Assembly (NCBI RefSeq): GCF_000308815.1
Contig: NZ_BAFX01000202.1
Location: 1-64,000 of the forward strand
Reading direction: 5' to 3'
Source: Nocardia concava NBRC 100430
GTDB taxonomy: Bacteria > Actinomycetota > Actinomycetes > Mycobacteriales > Mycobacteriaceae
Length of the DNA: 64,000 bases
The notes beneath the pieces are model-generated. The model saw only the letters and a program-made list of their open reading frames with translations. It was not told the origin of the DNA and made no database searches. This document shows positions 52,752-62,009 of this stretch, one piece after another; positions within the stretch are counted from its first letter, which is position 1; each line of letters begins with the position of its first letter. The position numbers were made by a program, and so were the translations under genes.

Positions 52752-53135
52752 ATGCCGACGAATGACGAATTCGACGCCAACGCTGGAGAGTTCGGCAAGA
52801 ACGCCGAACGTTTGGCCGACGACCTGCGCACCACCGCGGACGACCTGACCACCGATCTCGGCGTCACCGGCGCCGACCTGCGGGATCGGGCCGAGGCCGT
52901 GGCCGGGCAGCTGGCCGAACGCGCCAGCGGAGCCGCCGCCGAACTCGCCGACCGTGCCCAGAACGCGGCCGCCGATCTCGCCGATATGGCGAAGGCATTC
53001 GCCGACAAGATCACCCCCGAGGATCTGCAGGGAACCCTGGAACAGGTGCGGGCCAATCTCGAGCATGCGGCACAGGACGTGCTGGGTGCGGTCAACGAGA
53101 TCGTCACGGCCGTGAAGAACAGGTCAGGGAAGTAG
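52752..53135 (+). CDS. small acidic coiled-coil protein
   Basis: 127 residues of Ala/Asp/Glu-rich helix with heptad character (LRDRAEAVAGQLAERASGAA; LADRAQNAAADLADMAKAFA). No signal peptide or known domain. It shares an operon with the preceding small helical protein and ends at a strong terminator. Possibly a stress or envelope-associated protein; family not certain. Confidence 0.65.
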   Translation: MPTNDEFDANAGEFGKNAERLADDLRTTADDLTTDLGVTGADLRDRAEAVAGQLAERASGAAAELADRAQNAAADLADMAKAFADKITPEDLQGTLEQVRANLEHAAQDVLGAVNEIVTAVKNRSGK

Positions 53136-53144
53136 TTCGACCGA

Positions 53145-53178
53145 CCCCGATTCCGGGCCTGCGGGCTCGGAATCGGGG
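53145..53178 (+). terminator. intrinsic terminator
   Basis: CCCCGATTCCG (53145-53155) pairs exactly with CGGAATCGGGG (53168-53178), followed by TTGTTTCGTT. Ends the two-gene unit before the BCCT gene. Confidence 0.87.
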
Positions 53179-53220
53179 TTGTTTCGTTGGTTCGATACGA
53201 CATCACAGGGGACACCTGAC

Positions 53221-54777
53221 GTGAGCGCACCGAGCAAGCCCTCCTCCCAGCCGGTTCCGGCCCATCATCGAATGGCGGTGGAGCCCCGCGTCTTCTGGCC
53301 CGCCGCCATCGTGGTCACCGCATTCACCGTGTACGCCATCGTCTTCCGCGATACGGCGGCGCGTCAGGCGAAAGCCCTGCAGGACAATGTGATCGGCGGA
53401 TTCGGCTGGTACTACATCGTCATCGTGAGCCTGTTCGTGGTGTTCGCGATATGGCTGGGGCTGGGCCGATTCGGCGGCATCACGCTCGGCGAGGACGGGG
53501 AGAAGGCCGAATACTCGCTCGGCGCTTGGCTTTCCATGCTGTTCGCGGCGGGCATGGGGATCGGGCTGGTGTTCTGGGGTGTGGCCGAGCCGCTGTTCCA
53601 CTACGAGGATCCACGGCCGGGCGTCGGGTCGACTCCGGCCCAGCGCGCGGATTCGGCCATGGTGCAGACGTTTCTGCACTGGGGCATTCATCCGTGGGCC
53701 ATCTATGTGGTGGTCGGGCTGGCCATCGCGTACTCGATCCACCGCAAGGGCAGGCCGGTCTCCATTCGCTGGTCACTGGAATCCCTTGTCGGCGACCGGA
53801 TTCGGGGCTGGCGCGGGGATGTCATCGATGTGGTGGCGGTGATCGGCACGGTCTTCGGCGTGGCCACCTCGCTCGGGCTGGGCGTGCTGCAGATCTCGGC
53901 GGGGCTGAATTACCAAGGCTGGCTACACGAACCGGGCAAGGGCCTGCAGGTGGTGCTGGTCGTGGCGGTCACCGCGCTGGCCACCATCTCGGTGGCGACC
54001 GGCGTGGACAAGGGCATCAAGCTGCTCTCCCAGGCGAATATGGGCGTGGCCGGGATGCTGCTGCTCTACGTGCTGATCGCCGGGCCGACGCTGTTCATCG
54101 TCGACGACCTGGTCCAGAACATCGGCCAGTACCTGCAGACGCTGCCGAAGATCAGCCTCTACACCGGCGCGACCGAGGGGCCGGACGGCACGGCGTGGAC
54201 CCGGCAGTGGACGGTCTTCTACTGGGGCTGGTGGATCAGCTGGGCGCCGTTCGTCGGCGTCTTCATCGCGCGCATCTCGCGCGGCCGCACCGTGCGCGAG
54301 TTCGTGGCGGGCGTACTGCTGGTGCCGACGCTGCTGACCTTCGTCTGGTTCGAGGTGTTCGGCGGTGCGGGCCTGCATCGCGAAATGTTCGGCGGCGGTG
54401 GCCTGGTCGGACCGGACGGTCCCGACCGCGACAGCTCGCTGTTCGCTCTGCTCAACACCCTGCCCGGCGGCTCGATCACCGCGGGCCTGGCGGTGCTGGT
54501 CATCGTCTTGTTCTTCGTCACATCCGCGGACTCGGGCGCGCTGGTGGTGAACATGCTGTCCTCGGGCGGCAATCCGGAGCCGCCGACCTGGAGCCGAGCC
54601 TTCTGGACCTGCGCCCAGGGTGCGGTAGCGGTGGCTTTGCTCGTGGCCAGCGGATCCGGCACCGCGGCGCTCACCACACTGCAGACCGTGGCCATTCTCA
54701 TAGCCCTGCCGTTCAGCGTCGTCATGCTCGCGATGTGCGTCGCGTTGGTGCGCACCTTCCGCTCCGAAGGCCCTTAG
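53221..54777 (+). CDS. BCCT-family betaine/choline/carnitine transporter
   Basis: 518 residues from GTG 53221 (AGGGGA upstream). About 12 helices. BCCT signatures: GMGIGLVFWGVAEPLFHY, FLHWGIHPWAIYVVVGL, and WTVFYWGWWISWAPFVGVFI, then ARISRGRTVREF, including the Trp-rich substrate box of helix 8. Imports compatible solutes by Na+ or H+ symport. The gene for MscL, which releases solutes on down-shock, is next on the same strand. Confidence 0.93.
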   Translation: MSAPSKPSSQPVPAHHRMAVEPRVFWPAAIVVTAFTVYAIVFRDTAARQAKALQDNVIGGFGWYYIVIVSLFVVFAIWLGLGRFGGITLGEDGEKAEYSLGAWLSMLFAAGMGIGLVFWGVAEPLFHYEDPRPGVGSTPAQRADSAMVQTFLHWGIHPWAIYVVVGLAIAYSIHRKGRPVSIRWSLESLVGDRIRGWRGDVIDVVAVIGTVFGVATSLGLGVLQISAGLNYQGWLHEPGKGLQVVLVVAVTALATISVATGVDKGIKLLSQANMGVAGMLLLYVLIAGPTLFIVDDLVQNIGQYLQTLPKISLYTGATEGPDGTAWTRQWTVFYWGWWISWAPFVGVFIARISRGRTVREFVAGVLLVPTLLTFVWFEVFGGAGLHREMFGGGGLVGPDGPDRDSSLFALLNTLPGGSITAGLAVLVIVLFFVTSADSGALVVNMLSSGGNPEPPTWSRAFWTCAQGAVAVALLVASGSGTAALTTLQTVAILIALPFSVVMLAMCVALVRTFRSEGP

Positions 54778-54827
54778 ACTTCCACCCGGAAGATTACGAA
54801 AACGTCTCGGATTGGATTTACTGCGTC

Positions 54828-55223
54828 ATGCTCAAAGGCTTCAAAGAGTTCCTGATGAGGGGCAATGTCATCGATCTCGCGGTGGCTGTCGTCATGGGCA
54901 CGGCCTTCACCGCGATCGTCACCTCGGTGACGAAAGGCGTGCTCGAACCACTGCTCGCGACGCTGGGCGGCAACAAGGAATTCGGTCTGGGCTTCCAGTT
55001 GCTGGCGGGTAAGCCGTCGACCTTCGTGGCGCTCGGACCGATCATCAGCGCGGGCATCAACTTCGTCTGCGTCGCCGCGGTCCTCTACTTCGTGCTCATC
55101 CTGCCGATGAACACGCTCAAGAACCGGCTGTCCAAGCCCACCGCGGTGAAGGCCGATCCGACCGAGCTGGAGCTGCTCACCGAGATCCGCGACCTGCTGG
55201 CCAAGCAGAACGCGGGCAAGTAG
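54828..55223 (+). CDS. mscL: large-conductance mechanosensitive channel
   Basis: 131 residues. MLKGFKEFLMRGNVIDLAVA then VVMGTAFTAIV is the conserved N-terminal helix and pore-lining TM1; a second helix (FVCVAAVLYFVLILPMN) and a charged C-terminal helix (ELLTEIRDLLAKQN) complete MscL. Length is typical. It acts as an osmotic emergency valve; it is placed beside the BCCT osmolyte importer. Confidence 0.95.
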   Translation: MLKGFKEFLMRGNVIDLAVAVVMGTAFTAIVTSVTKGVLEPLLATLGGNKEFGLGFQLLAGKPSTFVALGPIISAGINFVCVAAVLYFVLILPMNTLKNRLSKPTAVKADPTELELLTEIRDLLAKQNAGK

Positions 55224-55293
55224 CCCAAACCTCTCGAGTAGGCTTAGCCAGGTTGTTGCCAGCCTGAATCAACGCCTATTCGAGGAGGAGCCC

Positions 55294-56784
55294 GTGCCGA
55301 GCCGCTGGGCCATGCTCGCCGTGCTCTGCGCGAGCCTGCTGCTGGTGGCGATGGACGCGACGATCCTGAACGTCGCGCTGCCGTCGCTCATCGATCACAT
55401 GGAACCCAGTCCCATGGAACAGCTTTGGATCGTCGACCTCTACGGCCTGGTGCTGGGCGGCCTGCTCATCACCTGCGGCGCGATCGGCGACCGCTACGGG
55501 CGCAAGCGGCTGTTCCTGGCGGGCTTCATCCTGTTCGGCCTGGCCTCGATCGTGGCGGCGACCGCGCACGATCCGGCCCAGCTCATCGCGGGCCGCGCAT
55601 TGCTGGGTGTCGGCGGGGCCATGGTGATGCCGTCCACGCTCTCGCTGATCCGCAATATCTTCACCGATGACAAGGAACGCACCCTGGCCATCGGCATCTG
55701 GGCGTCGGTGGCGGGTGCGGGCGCGGCCATCGGCCCGCTGGTCGGCGGCCATCTGGTCGAGGCGTTCGGGTGGTCGGCGGCCTTCTGGCTGAATGTGCCG
55801 GTCGTCATCATCACCGTCAGCGCCGGGCTGTGGCTGCTGCCGGAATACCGTGCGCCGCAACACGGCAGCCTGGACTGGGCCAGCGCGGTCATCTCCGTGC
55901 TCGGCATCGTGGCGCTGGCGTGGGGTATCAAGCATGTGGCCAAGGGCAATCCGGCCCCGATCGACCTGGTCATCATGGTCGCGGCGTTCGTCCTGCTGGG
56001 CCTGTTCGCCTATCGCCAGCTGAAGTCACCGGACCCGCTGCTGGATGTCCGGCTGTTCCGCAACCGGGCCTTCACCGCGGCGGCGCTCGCCACCCTGCTG
56101 GCCATGCTCGCCATCGGCGCGGCCCTGTTCCTGATCTCCTTGTGGCTGCAGTACATCCACGGCTACACCCCCTCGCAGGCCGGTGTCCGCACCCTGCCCG
56201 CGGCCGTCGCCACCCTGCTCGGTTCGCTGGCCACGCCCTGGCTCATGCAGCGCGTCGGCGTGCGCGTGCTCATGGCATTCGGCCTGGGCGCGCTGGCGGT
56301 CGGCTTCTTCGTGCTGGCCGCCGTGCCCACCACCACCTATCCGATCGTGGCGCTCATCCTGACCTGCCTCGGCATCGGCGACGGCGTCGCCATCACCACG
56401 GCCGCCGCGGTCCTGGTGGCCGCGGTCCCGCCCGAACGCGCCGGGCAGGCGGGCGCGGTCGAGGAGACCAACTACGAACTCGGCATCGGCCTGGGTGTGG
56501 CGCTGCTGGGCAGCATTCACGGCCGCCTGTTCACCAGCCACATGACCGGATTGCCGCTGCAGGGCGACGATCTGGCCGAGGCGCGGGGCTCGGTGGGCGG
56601 CGCGGCGTATGTCGCGGACAAGATCGGCGGATCGACCGGCGAGCAGGTGCTGAAGATCGCCCAGCACGCCTTCGATTCGGCGTTGACCACCACCTCCTGG
56701 ATCTCGACCGCCATGGTGGGCGCGGTCGCGGTGCTCACGGTGATCTTGGTGCCGCGCGGATTCAAGGCGACCTCCGCACATTAG
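55294..56784 (+). CDS. DHA2-family MFS exporter (SmvA-like)
   Basis: 496 residues, GTG start behind GAGGAGGAGCCC. About 14 helices with MDATILNVALPSLI (motif D1), GDRYGRKRLFLAGF (motif A) and GAGAAIGPLVGGHLVE (motif C). Quaternary-ammonium/dye efflux-type. No adjacent regulator on its strand; a convergent sigma factor gene follows. Confidence 0.92.
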   Translation: MPSRWAMLAVLCASLLLVAMDATILNVALPSLIDHMEPSPMEQLWIVDLYGLVLGGLLITCGAIGDRYGRKRLFLAGFILFGLASIVAATAHDPAQLIAGRALLGVGGAMVMPSTLSLIRNIFTDDKERTLAIGIWASVAGAGAAIGPLVGGHLVEAFGWSAAFWLNVPVVIITVSAGLWLLPEYRAPQHGSLDWASAVISVLGIVALAWGIKHVAKGNPAPIDLVIMVAAFVLLGLFAYRQLKSPDPLLDVRLFRNRAFTAAALATLLAMLAIGAALFLISLWLQYIHGYTPSQAGVRTLPAAVATLLGSLATPWLMQRVGVRVLMAFGLGALAVGFFVLAAVPTTTYPIVALILTCLGIGDGVAITTAAAVLVAAVPPERAGQAGAVEETNYELGIGLGVALLGSIHGRLFTSHMTGLPLQGDDLAEARGSVGGAAYVADKIGGSTGEQVLKIAQHAFDSALTTTSWISTAMVGAVAVLTVILVPRGFKATSAH

Positions 56785-56797
56785 GAACCGAATCGGC

Positions 56798-57409
56798 TTA
56801 TGCCAGTGAGACTTTCAGCTGTGCCAGCCCGGACCTGATCCGCGCCTTCACCGCGGGCAGCCCGATGCCGAGCCGCGCCGCGACTTGTGCGTAGGTGAGC
56901 CCTCCGTAGAACGCGAGAACCACCGATTCCCGCTGATGCGGTGTGAGCGTGGCCAGTCCGCGCCGGATGGCCCGTTCGTCCTGCCGCCGCAGGATCTCCT
57001 CGGCCACCACATCGATGGCGGGACGGTAATCGCAAACGCCCCAACGGTGTTCGTGCCCGGCCGCGCTGCATTCGCGGCGCACCCGATCCACCGCCTGATG
57101 GTGGGCGAGGGTGGTGAGCCAGGTCAGTGCGTTGCCGCGGGCCGGGTCGAATCCGCCCGCGCTGCGCCAGACCTGGAGATAAACTTCATGACACGTCTCC
57201 TCGGCATATCCGGTGTCGCACACGATGTTCAGTACGCGGGTATAGACGAGGCCACGGGTGCGGCGGTAGAGCTCCTCGTAGGCGTCTCGGTCTCCGGTCG
57301 CGATCCGGCGGAGCAGCTGATCGAATTCGCTACCGCGGCGGGCGCGGCGGGTCGGTGGTGAGCAGGGCTGATGGGCAGCGGAAATTTGCGATGCACGTGA
57401 GGAATTCAC
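56798..57409 (-). CDS. SigK-like ECF sigma factor
   Basis: About 203 residues if started at GTG 57409; the frame is open to 57535 and the true start is uncertain. Region 2: FDQLLRRIATGDRDAYEELY, then YAEETCHEVYLQVWR. Region 4: TLTPHQRESVVLAFYGGLTY with AQVAARLGIGLPAVKARIRS. This matches the SigK/RpoE group. No RskA anti-sigma gene follows on its strand, which is unusual for SigK. Confidence 0.87.
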   Translation of the reverse strand: MNSSRASQISAAHQPCSPPTRRARRGSEFDQLLRRIATGDRDAYEELYRRTRGLVYTRVLNIVCDTGYAEETCHEVYLQVWRSAGGFDPARGNALTWLTTLAHHQAVDRVRRECSAAGHEHRWGVCDYRPAIDVVAEEILRRQDERAIRRGLATLTPHQRESVVLAFYGGLTYAQVAARLGIGLPAVKARIRSGLAQLKVSLA

Positions 57410-57624
57410 GATCGCCCCCAGATCGACGGGTACAGCGAGCACAGACTTGCCAAAACGAGCCGTCGAGGGACTGGGACGGCCGCCAACCGCGCACGGAAAC
57501 CGGCCGGGGACAGGGGCTTTCGGTTCCGCCAACAATCCAGGCTACAGGCCGCTACCGGCCGGAGCGCCCGAACTATTTAACCGTACTTTATTCCCGGCAA
57601 ACCTGGCCGGCGCGGAGACGGAGA

Positions 57625-58341
57625 TCAGATGCTAAGCCCCAGTTCAACAATGCCATGGGCGACCGCATGCACCGTGACCCGATTTCGGCGGGCATGAGCC
57701 CGAATCAATTCGAAGGCCGCATCCGGCGTCGTGTGGTGCGCGTGCGCGATCACGCCCTTGGCCTGCTCCACCACGATCCGCGTCGTCAACGCGTGCTGCA
57801 GCTGTTCGGTGACCCGCTGGTGACGCTGCACCAGATTCGCGGTGACGATGTGCCCGGTCGCCATGCCGGCCAGCAGCGTCGCCACCGACAGGTCCTTGCC
57901 GGTCCATTGCCGCTGGTCACGCGAATACAGGCTCAGCACACCGGCTTCGGTGTCGTCGAGCCGCATGGGCACCGCGGCCACCGAGGAAATCCGGTGCCGC
58001 CCAGCCAGACTCGTGTACTCCGGCCACATATCGCCGTAGCTGCCGATATCGGTGACGGTCACCGGCGCCCCGCAGGCATAGGCGACCACGCCCGGCCCGC
58101 GCGCGTAATCGCGTTGGCAGACCTCGAGATCCAGCAGATCCTCGGGTATCCCACCGAATAGTTCCGACCGGTCGCCACGCAATTGTGGGGACAGCGCCAC
58201 CGTCACACCGCCCGGTTCCAGCACATCGATCGCACTGCGCATCAATTCGCCCAGAATATCGGGCAGTTCGTGTGCCGCCGGTAACAGCCGCGCGAACCTC
58301 GCCAATACCGCTACCAGCAACTCACTGTCGGACACCGCCAT
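57625..58341 (-). CDS. GAF-ANTAR antiterminator regulator 1
   Basis: About 238 residues from ATG 58341. N-terminal GAF domain (about 15-160) and C-terminal ANTAR RNA-binding domain: IVVEQAKGVIAHAHHTTPDA, then AFELIRAHARRN. ANTAR proteins bind paired stem-loops in mRNA leaders to prevent termination. In tandem with a second such gene 108 bp upstream on the same strand. Confidence 0.9.
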   Translation of the reverse strand: MAVSDSELLVAVLARFARLLPAAHELPDILGELMRSAIDVLEPGGVTVALSPQLRGDRSELFGGIPEDLLDLEVCQRDYARGPGVVAYACGAPVTVTDIGSYGDMWPEYTSLAGRHRISSVAAVPMRLDDTEAGVLSLYSRDQRQWTGKDLSVATLLAGMATGHIVTANLVQRHQRVTEQLQHALTTRIVVEQAKGVIAHAHHTTPDAAFELIRAHARRNRVTVHAVAHGIVELGLSI

Positions 58342-58449
58342 CACCCCGCATCGGCGGAACCTCCGGGTGTCCGCCACGTAAGTTTTCTGTGCCGCTCCTG
58401 CCGTCAGCCCATGGTATTTGCCGGGCGGGGTCGCGCGGGAGAGTTGCGC

Positions 58450-59157
58450 TCATTCGGCCTCGATCCGAATCTCGCGCTCCACCACCCGCCGCGCCACCTC
58501 GACGAGCGAAAGCCCGTGTGTGAAGGCGTATCCGCGCAGGCGGGCGTAGGCGTCGGCGATCTCGATGCCGAGCTGGGCGCTGGTCATGCCCGCCGCCTGG
58601 TGAATCCAGCGGCTGGACAACGGCTGTGCCCACTGCCGCGCCTCGTCGCCGGTGGCCAGCACCAGGCTGGCGGTGACCAGATCGGCGATGTGCAGCGCCG
58701 CCGACTGCAACCGCGGCCCCGGCCGCCCGAGCGTCTCGCGATACAGATCGACCGCGCCGAGCCGAATCGAGCCCAGCCGCAACGGGACCGCGAACAGCGA
58801 GCCCGTCACCGGTCGCGCCGCCAGCGCCTCGGCGAATCCCGGCCAGTGCTCGCAGCCCACGCGCAGATCGGTGACGATCACCGGCACCCCGTCGGCGACC
58901 GCCGTGACCGCGGGCCCCTCCCCGGCCGTGGCCTGCGCCAATTCCACCCGTTCGGCGAATTCGTCACTGGCGCACCAGGGTTGCATGCCCGCGTCGCGTT
59001 CCTCCAGCACGATGGCGGCCCGGCGCACCGGTAGCACCCGTACGCAGGCGGCGCACACCGCCCCGAGGCCGCCACCCGCATCCCTTACGGCACGCAGGAA
59101 CTGTCCCGTCAGTTGGTCGAACTGCGACGAAGCCATCACCATCGAACCGCCCCACAA
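58450..59157 (-). CDS. GAF-ANTAR antiterminator regulator 2
   Basis: Up to 235 residues; in-frame starts exist at residues 1, 6 and 8. GAF domain over about 25-165, then an ANTAR domain (IHQAAGMTSAQLGIEIADAY, ARLRGYAFTHGLSLVEVA). The ANTAR helix 1 differs from copy 1 (HQAAGM in place of EQAKGV), as in many mycobacterial paralogues. Probably duplicated from a shared ancestor with copy 1. Confidence 0.88.
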   Translation of the reverse strand: MWGGSMVMASSQFDQLTGQFLRAVRDAGGGLGAVCAACVRVLPVRRAAIVLEERDAGMQPWCASDEFAERVELAQATAGEGPAVTAVADGVPVIVTDLRVGCEHWPGFAEALAARPVTGSLFAVPLRLGSIRLGAVDLYRETLGRPGPRLQSAALHIADLVTASLVLATGDEARQWAQPLSSRWIHQAAGMTSAQLGIEIADAYARLRGYAFTHGLSLVEVARRVVEREIRIEAE

Positions 59158-59234
59158 TCATCGCCCGGCGATGAGTTATTCGGTGCCCAGCGCCAGTATC
59201 ACTGTCACAGCTCGACAACGAACAGGGCCGAAAG

Positions 59235-60575
59235 TCACTGTGCGTGGGCGGATTCCGCGCGATGCGGCACACCGAGCCGGTAAAGACCCCGCAGGTCATA
59301 GGTGTGCGTGGCGACCGCACCCAGCAGCAACCCGAAAGTCAACCCGAACAAAGTCATCCAGATGCCCGTGCTCAGGCCCGCCTCCAGATGCCCGTCGAAG
59401 AACAGGATCGCGCGCACCGACAGATAGATCTGATGCATCGGCTCGAAGCTGGACAGCGACGCGATCCATCGCGGAATCGCCTCGACCGGAATCGAACCCG
59501 ACGACGACGGCAGACCCAGCACCACGAACACGATCATATTGATCAGCAGGCCCATGGTCCCGAAGGCGGCCAGCACCGACAGCCCCGTCACCGCCACCGC
59601 GATGACGGCCAGGGTGCCGTAGAGGAACAGCGGCAGCGGTTCGTCGATCGGCATGCCGAACAGGGTGGCGATACCCATGAACATGCCCGAGAGCACCGGC
59701 GCGGTCATCGCGGCGATGGCCCACTTCACCAGCAGCGTGTGCCAGCGGCTGATCTGCTGCGGCTCCGGCGCGCGGAACCACGGGCCGTATTCGGCCGGGA
59801 GATAACCGAGCACGTTGTCGATCATCGAGTGGATGATCATGGCACCGCTGAAGCCCGCGAACAGCAGCACGAGGGTGTAGAAGAACGCCGACAGTCCCTG
59901 TCCGGTCCCGGCGGGCAGCGGCCGGTACGGGCTCACCACCACGTCGATGGGCTTGGCCAGCTGCAGCCGTGCGGCGCCGCTCAATTCGGTGGCCGGGGCC
60001 CCGTCGTGCGGCGCCAGCTTGGCCTTCACCTGATCGGTCAGTTGCGCGCCGACGGTCGTATTCACCTGTGCCATGGCCCGATCGGTGATCCGCTGCATGA
60101 TCGAGGACGCGTAGGTGCCCGCGCGCGGATTGGTCTGCACGGTGATCACCGGCCGCTCCACATCCCCCGGCACCACCGAGGCCGCCGCGAGAATGGACAC
60201 CCGCTTGGTGAAGTCGCCCGGAATGATGATCGCGCCGTAGACCTGGCCGTTGCTGAGCTGCTGCCGGGCCTCGTTGATCCCGACCGCCCGCAGATCGATC
60301 TTGTCGGTGGGGATCTTGGCGGTCAGCGCGTCGGCGATCTGATCGCCGATGTTCACCGTCTTGCCGTCCATCACGTCGCCGACATCCTGGTTGACCAGGG
60401 CGACCGGGAAGTCGTGCAGGTTCTTCTCCGGGTCGGAGGTGTAGCCCAGGTACATGGTGCCGATCAGCGCCGCGAGCAGGGTGAGCACCAGCGCGGGTGC
60501 GAACCAGCCGCGCAGCGGCACACGGCCGGTCACGGACGCACCGCTGCCCGTCACGGAAACACTGTCTTTCGCCAT
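59235..60575 (-). CDS. YhgE/Pip-type (DUF3533-like) membrane protein
   Basis: 446 residues from ATG 60575. One helix near the N terminus (APALVLTLLAALIGTMYLGY), a large extracytoplasmic domain with FPVALVNQDVG and NGQVYGAIIIPGDFTKRVS, typical of Pip/YhgE proteins, then five to six C-terminal helices like ABC-2 permeases. Such proteins take part in envelope export, often of lipids. A good minus-strand promoter places the transcript start at or next to the ATG. Divergent from a TetR gene. Confidence 0.87.
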   Translation of the reverse strand: MAKDSVSVTGSGASVTGRVPLRGWFAPALVLTLLAALIGTMYLGYTSDPEKNLHDFPVALVNQDVGDVMDGKTVNIGDQIADALTAKIPTDKIDLRAVGINEARQQLSNGQVYGAIIIPGDFTKRVSILAAASVVPGDVERPVITVQTNPRAGTYASSIMQRITDRAMAQVNTTVGAQLTDQVKAKLAPHDGAPATELSGAARLQLAKPIDVVVSPYRPLPAGTGQGLSAFFYTLVLLFAGFSGAMIIHSMIDNVLGYLPAEYGPWFRAPEPQQISRWHTLLVKWAIAAMTAPVLSGMFMGIATLFGMPIDEPLPLFLYGTLAVIAVAVTGLSVLAAFGTMGLLINMIVFVVLGLPSSSGSIPVEAIPRWIASLSSFEPMHQIYLSVRAILFFDGHLEAGLSTGIWMTLFGLTFGLLLGAVATHTYDLRGLYRLGVPHRAESAHAQ

Positions 60576-60581
60576 GGCACG

Positions 60582-60610
60582 AATGTAGGCACCGTCAACA
60601 AAGTAGTCAA
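60582..60610 (-). promoter_or_regulatory. SigA-type promoter, probably leaderless
   Basis: On the minus strand TTGACT (60605-60610), 17-bp spacer, TACATT (60582-60587). The ATG of the YhgE-type gene comes 6 bases after the -10, so transcription would begin at the start codon. Two GTCAAC direct repeats (60594-60599, 60606-60611) overlap the promoter and could be TetR contact sites. Confidence 0.65.
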
Positions 60611-60650
60611 CGCCAACATCGGCGAGTGTGTCCGATATCCTGCTCTCACC

Positions 60651-61271
60651 ATGAGCATCACCAAGCGCAAAGCCCGCGAGGTGGTGGAGCGCGCGCGTTC
60701 CTACCACCACGGAGACCTGCGCGCCGAACTGCTGCGCCGCGCCGAGGAGACCCTGCGCAGCGCCGGCGTCGACGGCCTGTCGCTGCGCGGCCTGGCCCGC
60801 GACACCGGCGTCAGCCACGCCGCGCCGAGCCGCCACTTCCGCGACAAGCAGGCCCTGCTGGACGCGCTCACCGTCGCGGGCTTCGAGCGCCTGGGCAGCG
60901 GCTTCGAAAAGGCCGACGCCTCCGGCACTTTCCTGGAGCGCATGCGCGCCATGGCGGAGACCTACCTGCGCTTCGCCATCGACAATCCGGCTCTGCTGGC
61001 CCTCATGTTCGCCCGCAAGAACAGCCCCACCCCCGCCATCGGCGAGACCGCCGCCCGCGCGTTCACGGTCCCGATCCAGATGGTCACCGACGCGCAATCC
61101 CGCGGCGAGGTGGTCCAGGGCGACCCCCGCCGCATCTGTCTTTCCGCCGTCGCCGCCCTGCAGGGCCTGGCCGCCATCCTGGGTTCCGGCCTGATCGACG
61201 CCGAGGAGGCCGACAGTCTCTTCGACGAGATGGTCACCCACATGCTGGACGGTTTGCGTCCGCGTCGCTGA
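60651..61271 (+). CDS. TetR-family regulator, divergent to YhgE-type gene
   Basis: 206 residues from ATG 60651. Helix-turn-helix DGLSLRGLARDTGVSHAAPS then RHFRDKQALLDAL (about 42-74). The C-terminal domain carries the TetR_C_13/WHG-like pattern (YLRFAIDNPALLALMF). Likely represses the divergent membrane-protein gene. Confidence 0.9.
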   Translation: MSITKRKAREVVERARSYHHGDLRAELLRRAEETLRSAGVDGLSLRGLARDTGVSHAAPSRHFRDKQALLDALTVAGFERLGSGFEKADASGTFLERMRAMAETYLRFAIDNPALLALMFARKNSPTPAIGETAARAFTVPIQMVTDAQSRGEVVQGDPRRICLSAVAALQGLAAILGSGLIDAEEADSLFDEMVTHMLDGLRPRR

Positions 61272-61334
61272 GGTTTGCACGGTTCGGAATGGAGCCACCC
61301 GTAACCTTTCAGGCGTGACCATCGAGAAACGACC

Positions 61335-61973
61335 GTGACGATCGAAGGCAGGCAATACGGCGGACGCGCCGTGACCGAACGAAAAGCCGAACGCAGGCAG
61401 CGCTTCCTGGACGCCGCCATCCACATCTTCGGCGAACGCGGCTACGCCAACTGTTCGCTGGCCGATGTGTGCGCCGCCGCCGGCCTGTCGAAACGACAGT
61501 TCTACGAGGAGTTCCAAACCCGCGAGGACGTCCTGGTCGCCGCCTACGACCAGATCCAGAACGACGCGGGCGCCGCCCTGGCCGCAGCCCTCCAAGGCAC
61601 CCAGCCCGATCCTGCCGACCCCACCGCGATGGTCACCCACGCCCTAGCCGCCTTCCTCAGCTCCATCGGCTCGGACCCCTACCGAGCCAAGGTCGCCTTC
61701 GTGGAAGTCGTAGGCGTCAGCGAGCGCATGGAAAAACACCGCCGCGAACGCCGCCACGCCTGGATAGAAATCATCCGCCTCGCCGTTCCGCCTTTGGGTG
61801 GCGCCAACGCCACCATCCTCGGCAACCCGGAACTAGCCGCCAGCGCCCTGATCGGCGCCATCAACGGCTTGGCCCACGAATGGCTCCTGTCCGACCCGAG
61901 ACCCCCGGTGAGCGACCTGGTCGAGGTCCTCGTCCCCATGGCCGTCTCCCTCATCGTCCGCGCCCCGGCCTAG
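61335..61973 (+). CDS. TetR-family regulator
   Basis: 212 residues, GTG start. Helix-turn-helix YANCSLADVCAAAGLSKRQF then YEEFQTREDVL (about 37-66). Ligand domain of the type that contains ALAAFLSSIGSDPYRAKVAF. Follows another TetR gene by 63 bp on the same strand; the two proteins are not close paralogues. Target unknown. Confidence 0.88.
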   Translation: MTIEGRQYGGRAVTERKAERRQRFLDAAIHIFGERGYANCSLADVCAAAGLSKRQFYEEFQTREDVLVAAYDQIQNDAGAALAAALQGTQPDPADPTAMVTHALAAFLSSIGSDPYRAKVAFVEVVGVSERMEKHRRERRHAWIEIIRLAVPPLGGANATILGNPELAASALIGAINGLAHEWLLSDPRPPVSDLVEVLVPMAVSLIVRAPA

Positions 61974-62009
61974 CCGCCGCTGTCGGTGGGCGGCGGCAAA
62001 ATCGGAGAC

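Noticed and set aside
59235..61640. A single long minus-strand gene of about 800 codons
   Set aside because: The frame is open through the TetR genes, but only 59235-60575 encodes a recognisable protein; the rest is antisense to two good TetR genes.
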